This document shows positions 6,512-10,043 of a DNA stretch of 10,043 bases, piece by piece. Source of the stretch: an uncultured Spongiibacteraceae bacterium (GTDB taxonomy: Bacteria > Pseudomonadota > Gammaproteobacteria > Pseudomonadales > CAMLJR01). The notes beneath the pieces are model-generated. The model was not told the DNA's origin. It was given only the letters and a program-made list of their open reading frames with translations, and did not search any database. The DNA is taken from the NCBI GenBank assembly GCA_946480345.1, contig CAMLJR010000114.1, forward strand, positions 1 through 10,043, given 5' to 3'. Both the position numbers and the translations under genes were made by a program. Positions within the stretch are counted from its first letter, which is position 1, and each line of letters starts with the position of its first letter.

Positions 6512-7100
6512 AGGTGAATGTAACTATTTGAAAGGTTTAATAATCGCTGATATATTGCCGAAGCGCCGTGAGCATGAGTGCCGCCCGACGAATCGTCAGA
6601 GCGCGAGCAAGTGATCGGTGCCGATGGATAGCGAAGCGATTGTATTGCTATCTGCAAATTTAACGGGCGCTTACTGTATCAGCTAAATGCAGCGAAGTGA
6701 GCGCCATCATTAACAGTGCAGCGGATAATCGTTGCACCGTTTTTGCAAGTTATGTTCGAAACACCCGCGAAGCAATTTTGGGCAGGCGTTTTACAAAGCG
6801 ACTGGTGCCTTCAACATGGCCAGAACACTCGCTTGCTGGAAGCCGCCCCTGAGTCGACTTCGCCCGTGCTGATAATCAGTAAGCTGAACCTGTAACGGTT
6901 GACCTTGATTCTAAAGGTCGAGATTCGCATCCCCATTAGCTGGATGCATCGGTATTAGAATTCGCTACGTTGCGATTGCCTCCATTGGCGCCCGCGCGAA
7001 TTCCCACCACTCTCCTTAGCGCTGATCGCACACCGTTTTGAACATCATTGCGCATCGATGGTGTAACGATAAATCCGCTCCCCCGTGGATTATCGTCAAC
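6512..7100. promoter_or_regulatory. Divergent rluC-rne control region and long rne leader
   Basis: This 589-bp gap has no confident gene. E. coli rne has a long leader through which RNase E controls its own mRNA, and this gap can hold a similar one. Hairpins on the + strand are 6627-6632 with 6647-6652, 6666-6675 with 6696-6705 (10 bp, one G-U), 6716-6723 with 6730-6737 (8 bp, one G-U), 6901-6906 with 6914-6919, 6927-6932 with 6942-6947, and 7030-7034 with 7060-7064. I could not assign promoters with confidence in either direction. A 47-codon reading frame occurs at 6752-6895. Calling it an autoregulatory leader is inference from family knowledge. Confidence 0.55.
7066..7096 (+). promoter_or_regulatory. 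Hairpin at the rne translation start
   Basis: Bases 7066-7078 pair with 7085-7096 in 12 base pairs with one bulged A and one G-U pair, closing a 6-nt C-rich loop (tccccc). The stem ends 4 nt before the rne ATG and buries gtggat, the only plausible ribosome-binding sequence. It could hold translation low unless opened or cut, in line with feedback control of RNase E. The structure is read directly; the role is inferred. Confidence 0.6.
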
Positions 7101-9767
7101 ATGAAAAGAATGCTTATCAATGCAACTCAAACCGAAGAGTTGCGGGTTGCGCTGGTCGAAGGCCAGCGCCTCTATGACTTCGATATCGAAAACACCAACC
7201 GCCAACAAAAGAAATCCAACATTTATAAGGGTGTAATCACCCGCGTCGAACCCAGTCTTGAAGCAGCCTTCGTCGATTTCGGCGCCGAGCGTCATGGCTT
7301 CCTTCCTCTGAAAGAAATTTCTCGCGAATACTTTTATCGCCAGCCGGGTGACATCGGCGGCCGCGTCAAAATCAAAGATGTGGTGAAAGAAGGCACGGAA
7401 GTCATCGTGCAGGTCGACAAGGAAGAGCGCGGCAACAAAGGCGCAGCACTGACCACGTTCATCAGCCTCGCTGGCCGCTACTTGGTATTGATGCCGAACA
7501 ATCCGCGCGCTGGCGGCATTTCGCGCCGCATCGAAGGCGACGAACGTAACGAGCTGCGCGAAGCCCTGTCGTCGATCGACGTTCCCGAAGGTATGGGCGT
7601 GATCGTCCGCACCGCTGGCGTCGGTCGCAGCCCCGAAGAATTGCAATGGGATCTCACCTATCTGCTGCAGCTATGGGAAGCGATTGCAGCCGCCGCGCAA
7701 GAAAAAACCGCGCCCTTCCTGATCCTTCAAGAAAGCAACGTCATCATCCGTGCGATTCGCGACTACCTGCGCGCCGACATCGATCAAGTGCTGATCGATA
7801 CGCCCGAAGCTTACGACCATGCGCTGAGCTTCGTTAAACAGATCATGCCGCATTACCAAAGCAAGATTCGGCTGTATCAGGATCCGGTGCCGTTATTCAA
7901 TCGCTACCAAATCGAAGCCCAGATCGAAACCGCGTACGAACGCATTGTGCAGCTGCCATCCGGTGGCTCGATCGTCATCGACCCGACCGAAGCGCTCGTG
8001 TCGATTGATATCAACTCCGCTCGCGCCACCAAAGGCGGCGATATCGAAGAAACAGCACTGCAAACCAACCTGGAAGCCGCCGACGAAATTGCGCGGCAAT
8101 TGCGCCTGCGCGACATCGGCGGCTTGATCGTGATCGACTTCATCGACATGACATCCACCAAAGCACAGCGCGATGTCGAAAATCGCGTACGCGATGCGTT
8201 GCAACCCGATCGTGCGCGCGTCCAAGTCGGCCGCATTTCGCGCTTCGGCTTGCTCGAAATGTCGCGTCAGCGTCTGCGCCCATCGCTGGAAGAAACCAAC
8301 GCCAGCGTATGCCCGCGTTGCAGCGGCCAAGGCACAATCCGCGATACCAAATCACTGTCGCTATCGATTTTGCGCCTGGTTGAAGAAGCGGCGAACAAAG
8401 ATCGTAGCGCCGAAATTCGCGCGATCGTACCGGTCGACGTTGCCAGCTATCTGCTTAACGAAAAACGCGCTGCGATCAGTGCGGCCGAGCAACGCACCAG
8501 CGTCCGCATTCTGATCGTGCCGTCGACTCACCTGGAAACTCCACACTTCGAATTGAAGCGGCTGCGCGACGACGAGATCGAAGAAGCCACCGCGCTGAGC
8601 TTTGAAATTCAGCCGGAAGCGCACGGTGAAATAGAAGCACACGAAGTTGAAGCGCCTGCGCCCGTGCAGCAAAAAGCCGCGGTTCAGTTCATCGCGCCGA
8701 GCGCCCCCGCACCGACACCAATGCAGCCGGCGCAGGAAGAGACGAAAAAACCGGCAGGCCTGTTCAGCAAGATTATCGGCATGTTCTTCGGCGAGCCCGA
8801 AGCGCAGCCAGCAGCTACCGAAGCGACACCGAAATCGAGCACCGGCACCCGCTCTCCCGATCAACGTCGCGGTCAACGCAGCCGCGGCGGTCGCGGTCGC
8901 GGCCGGAATGATCGGAATCGCAATGAGCGTCCGGAACGCAGCGATGAGCAACGCTCCGACAATCGCGAGCGCGGCGAACGCCGTCCACAACAGGAGCGCC
9001 CTGCCGCTGCCGCACCTTTACGCAGCGAAGCGCCGCGCGTCGACGCTGCCGAAACAGCGTCGAGCGACGATCGCCCCCAGCGTCGGCCCAATAACCGCCG
9101 CCCACGCAATCAGACCGAACGCACTCGTGCGCCGCTACCCGTTGCCGATGCGCCGGTTGATGACGTCAATGTTGCTGCAAACAACGACGCGGTCGCCCCG
9201 GTGACGGATGCAGCACCCGCGACCCGCCCCGAAGGTAGTGAGCGTCCGCGCCGCGATCGTCAGCGCCGTCCGCGCGGTGAGCGCAGACCGGCCGATCAAG
9301 CCGACGGGCAAATCGCCGAGCCGATTGGCTCGATTGAAAACATTGCCGATAACGCCATTTCCGAAGGCGTGGCCACGATACCCGCGCAAGTGCAATTGGA
9401 CTTGGTTGCAGCCTCCGCTCAACCCGACTCGGCGTCGCAAGCCCAGGAAGCAGCGCCTGTGGTGACGACACCGCAGCCTGAGCCGAAAGAAATCCCAAGC
9501 GCAGTTGAGCCTATCGCGTCAGTTGCACCGGTATCTGTCGCGATCCCGGAAACCAAAGTCGTTGCGTCGGAGCCGAAAGTCGAGCCTGCCCCAACCAATG
9601 GGCGCGCTAGCAATGATCCACGCCTCAATCCGCGTTCGGTAAAACCGGTTGAGCTGAAAACGGAGGCTTTAAAAATCGAGTCTTTAACCGCTACACCGGC
9701 GCAACCCGATCCTGATCGTATTTTGCCATCGCGCGCGAGCAACGATCCGCGACTGAAGCGTAACTAA
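7101..9767 (+). CDS. rne: Ribonuclease E
   Basis: RNase E is the membrane-bound endonuclease that starts mRNA decay, processes rRNA and tRNA precursors and scaffolds the degradosome. The start is the ATG at 7101, giving [10 protein letters not shown] exactly as in E. coli; an in-frame TTG at 7038 would add 21 unrelated residues. The protein has 888 residues (E. coli 1061). The catalytic half (about 1-500) contains the S1 region, the 5'-end sensor VRTAGVG, metal ligands Asp303 (SIDINSARA) and Asp346 (IVIDFIDM), and zinc-link Cys404 and Cys407 (CPRCSGQG). [12 protein letters not shown] (553-564) is the amphipathic membrane-binding helix. The rest is low-complexity and probably disordered: Arg-rich RNA-binding blocks at about 589-672 and 714-730, then an Ala/Pro/Glu/Val linker. 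RASNDPRL occurs twice near the C-terminus (835-842, 878-885). Partners cannot be assigned from sequence alone. Confidence 0.97.
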   Translation: MKRMLINATQTEELRVALVEGQRLYDFDIENTNRQQKKSNIYKGVITRVEPSLEAAFVDFGAERHGFLPLKEISREYFYRQPGDIGGRVKIKDVVKEGTEVIVQVDKEERGNKGAALTTFISLAGRYLVLMPNNPRAGGISRRIEGDERNELREALSSIDVPEGMGVIVRTAGVGRSPEELQWDLTYLLQLWEAIAAAAQEKTAPFLILQESNVIIRAIRDYLRADIDQVLIDTPEAYDHALSFVKQIMPHYQSKIRLYQDPVPLFNRYQIEAQIETAYERIVQLPSGGSIVIDPTEALVSIDINSARATKGGDIEETALQTNLEAADEIARQLRLRDIGGLIVIDFIDMTSTKAQRDVENRVRDALQPDRARVQVGRISRFGLLEMSRQRLRPSLEETNASVCPRCSGQGTIRDTKSLSLSILRLVEEAANKDRSAEIRAIVPVDVASYLLNEKRAAISAAEQRTSVRILIVPSTHLETPHFELKRLRDDEIEEATALSFEIQPEAHGEIEAHEVEAPAPVQQKAAVQFIAPSAPAPTPMQPAQEETKKPAGLFSKIIGMFFGEPEAQPAATEATPKSSTGTRSPDQRRGQRSRGGRGRGRNDRNRNERPERSDEQRSDNRERGERRPQQERPAAAAPLRSEAPRVDAAETASSDDRPQRRPNNRRPRNQTERTRAPLPVADAPVDDVNVAANNDAVAPVTDAAPATRPEGSERPRRDRQRRPRGERRPADQADGQIAEPIGSIENIADNAISEGVATIPAQVQLDLVAASAQPDSASQAQEAAPVVTTPQPEPKEIPSAVEPIASVAPVSVAIPETKVVASEPKVEPAPTNGRASNDPRLNPRSVKPVELKTEALKIESLTATPAQPDPDRILPSRASNDPRLKRN

Positions 9768-9783
9768 AACGCTAAGCGTAGAA

Positions 9784-9829
9784 ACGAGCAATAAAAAACC
9801 CGGCAATCGCCGGGTTTTTTATTGCTCGT
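9784..9829. terminator. Bidirectional terminator between rne and tRNA-Ser
   Basis: The arms 9784-9804 and 9809-9829 are a perfect 21-bp inverted repeat with a 4-nt loop (aatc). The cccggc/gccggg core is flanked by six A on the left and six T on the right, so it works as a rho-independent terminator in both directions. It lies 16 bp past the rne stop and also faces the leftward tRNA gene. Confidence 0.92.
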
Positions 9830-9988
9830 CGTTCTCATACAGCCCCTTCAATCTGTGGGCCATCGATATCGCTCGCCAATTCATTTGTTCAAACAGATAC
9901 GCAACCCATAAAAGGGGTCGAATTTATTTCAGTAAATATTGCAGAGGTCGAGAGGAAATTGCAGAGATTGGCGAGTAATTAAGAGAAA
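9830..9988. other. Intergenic spacer with short repeats
   Basis: There is no gene in this 159-bp stretch. It contains aaggggtcgaatttattt at about 9912-9929, a motif that from memory recurs as an interspersed sequence in several gammaproteobacteria. It also holds a 9-base direct repeat, attgcagag, at 9938-9946 and 9958-9966. It lies 3' of the tRNA. Confidence 0.4.
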
Positions 9989-10043
9989 TGGCGGAGGCGG
10001 TGAGATTCGAACTCACGGAAGAGTTGCCCCTTCGGCAGTTTTC
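9989..10043 (-). tRNA. tRNA-Ser, 3' part (cut by window edge)
   Basis: Read on the minus strand, the end contains the 3' part of the anticodon arm (GAAAACTGC), a long variable arm (CGAAG...CTTC), the T arm GTGAG-TTCGAAT-CTCAC, the acceptor strand CGCCTCC with discriminator G, and an encoded CCA (9991-9989). A long variable arm with discriminator G indicates serine. GA followed by AAAC fits an anticodon ending in GA (UGA, CGA or GGA); the first anticodon base and the whole 5' half are beyond the window. UGA is the best guess by resemblance to E. coli tRNA-Ser(UGA). Confidence 0.9.

Noticed and set aside
7038..7100. Upstream TTG start adding 21 residues to RNase E
   Set aside because: The ATG at 7101 gives the [10 protein letters not shown]-terminus that is almost invariant in the family; the extra residues overlap leader hairpins.
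6936..7646. 236-codon open frame on the minus strand across the rne leader and 5' end
   Set aside because: It lies mostly antisense to the conserved catalytic domain of rne, has no recognisable motif, and follows the codon pattern of the opposite strand.
8361..8990. 209-codon open frame on the minus strand inside rne
   Set aside because: It is antisense to conserved rne sequence, and its low-complexity Ala/Arg/Phe-rich protein reflects the reverse of the RNase E linker.

Overview
The window looks like a core-genome segment from a gammaproteobacterium, at roughly 50% GC by eye. The order rne / rluC / HAD phosphatase / maf / yceD / rpmF / plsX / fabD / fabG / acpP, without fabH after plsX, resembles the Pseudomonas and Cellvibrio arrangement more than the enteric one. 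I cannot name a genus. I see no mobile genes, CRISPR array, defence genes or other accessory system.

Layout from left to right. Positions 1-305 hold no gene: there is a dense set of inverted repeats (32-151) and the rho-independent terminator of acpP. A leftward operon then runs from about 4235 back to 306, in transcription order yceD, rpmF, plsX, fabD, fabG, acpP. It starts from an almost consensus sigma-70 promoter (TTGACA, 17 nt, TATGAT) placed so close to yceD that the mRNA should have 0-4 leader bases. maf (yceF type) points rightward from the other side of this promoter region and overlaps tail to tail by 8 bp with a leftward HAD phosphatase, which follows rluC. A 589-bp divergent region (6512-7100) separates rluC from rne and contains several hairpins, the strongest ending 4 nt before the rne start. 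rne fills 7101-9767 and ends at a perfect 21-bp bidirectional terminator, followed by the 3' part of a leftward tRNA-Ser cut by the window edge.

How the genes work together. The leftward operon links ribosome and 23S rRNA production (YceD, L32) with phospholipid and fatty acid synthesis (PlsX, FabD, FabG, AcpP). rluC modifies 23S rRNA and rne processes and degrades RNA, so the region joins ribosome assembly, RNA turnover and membrane lipid supply.

The points most worth checking are the nested repeat element downstream of acpP, the near-leaderless yceD promoter, the hairpin-rich rne leader, and a duplicated RASNDPRL motif at the RNase E C-terminus. None amounts to a clearly new system.
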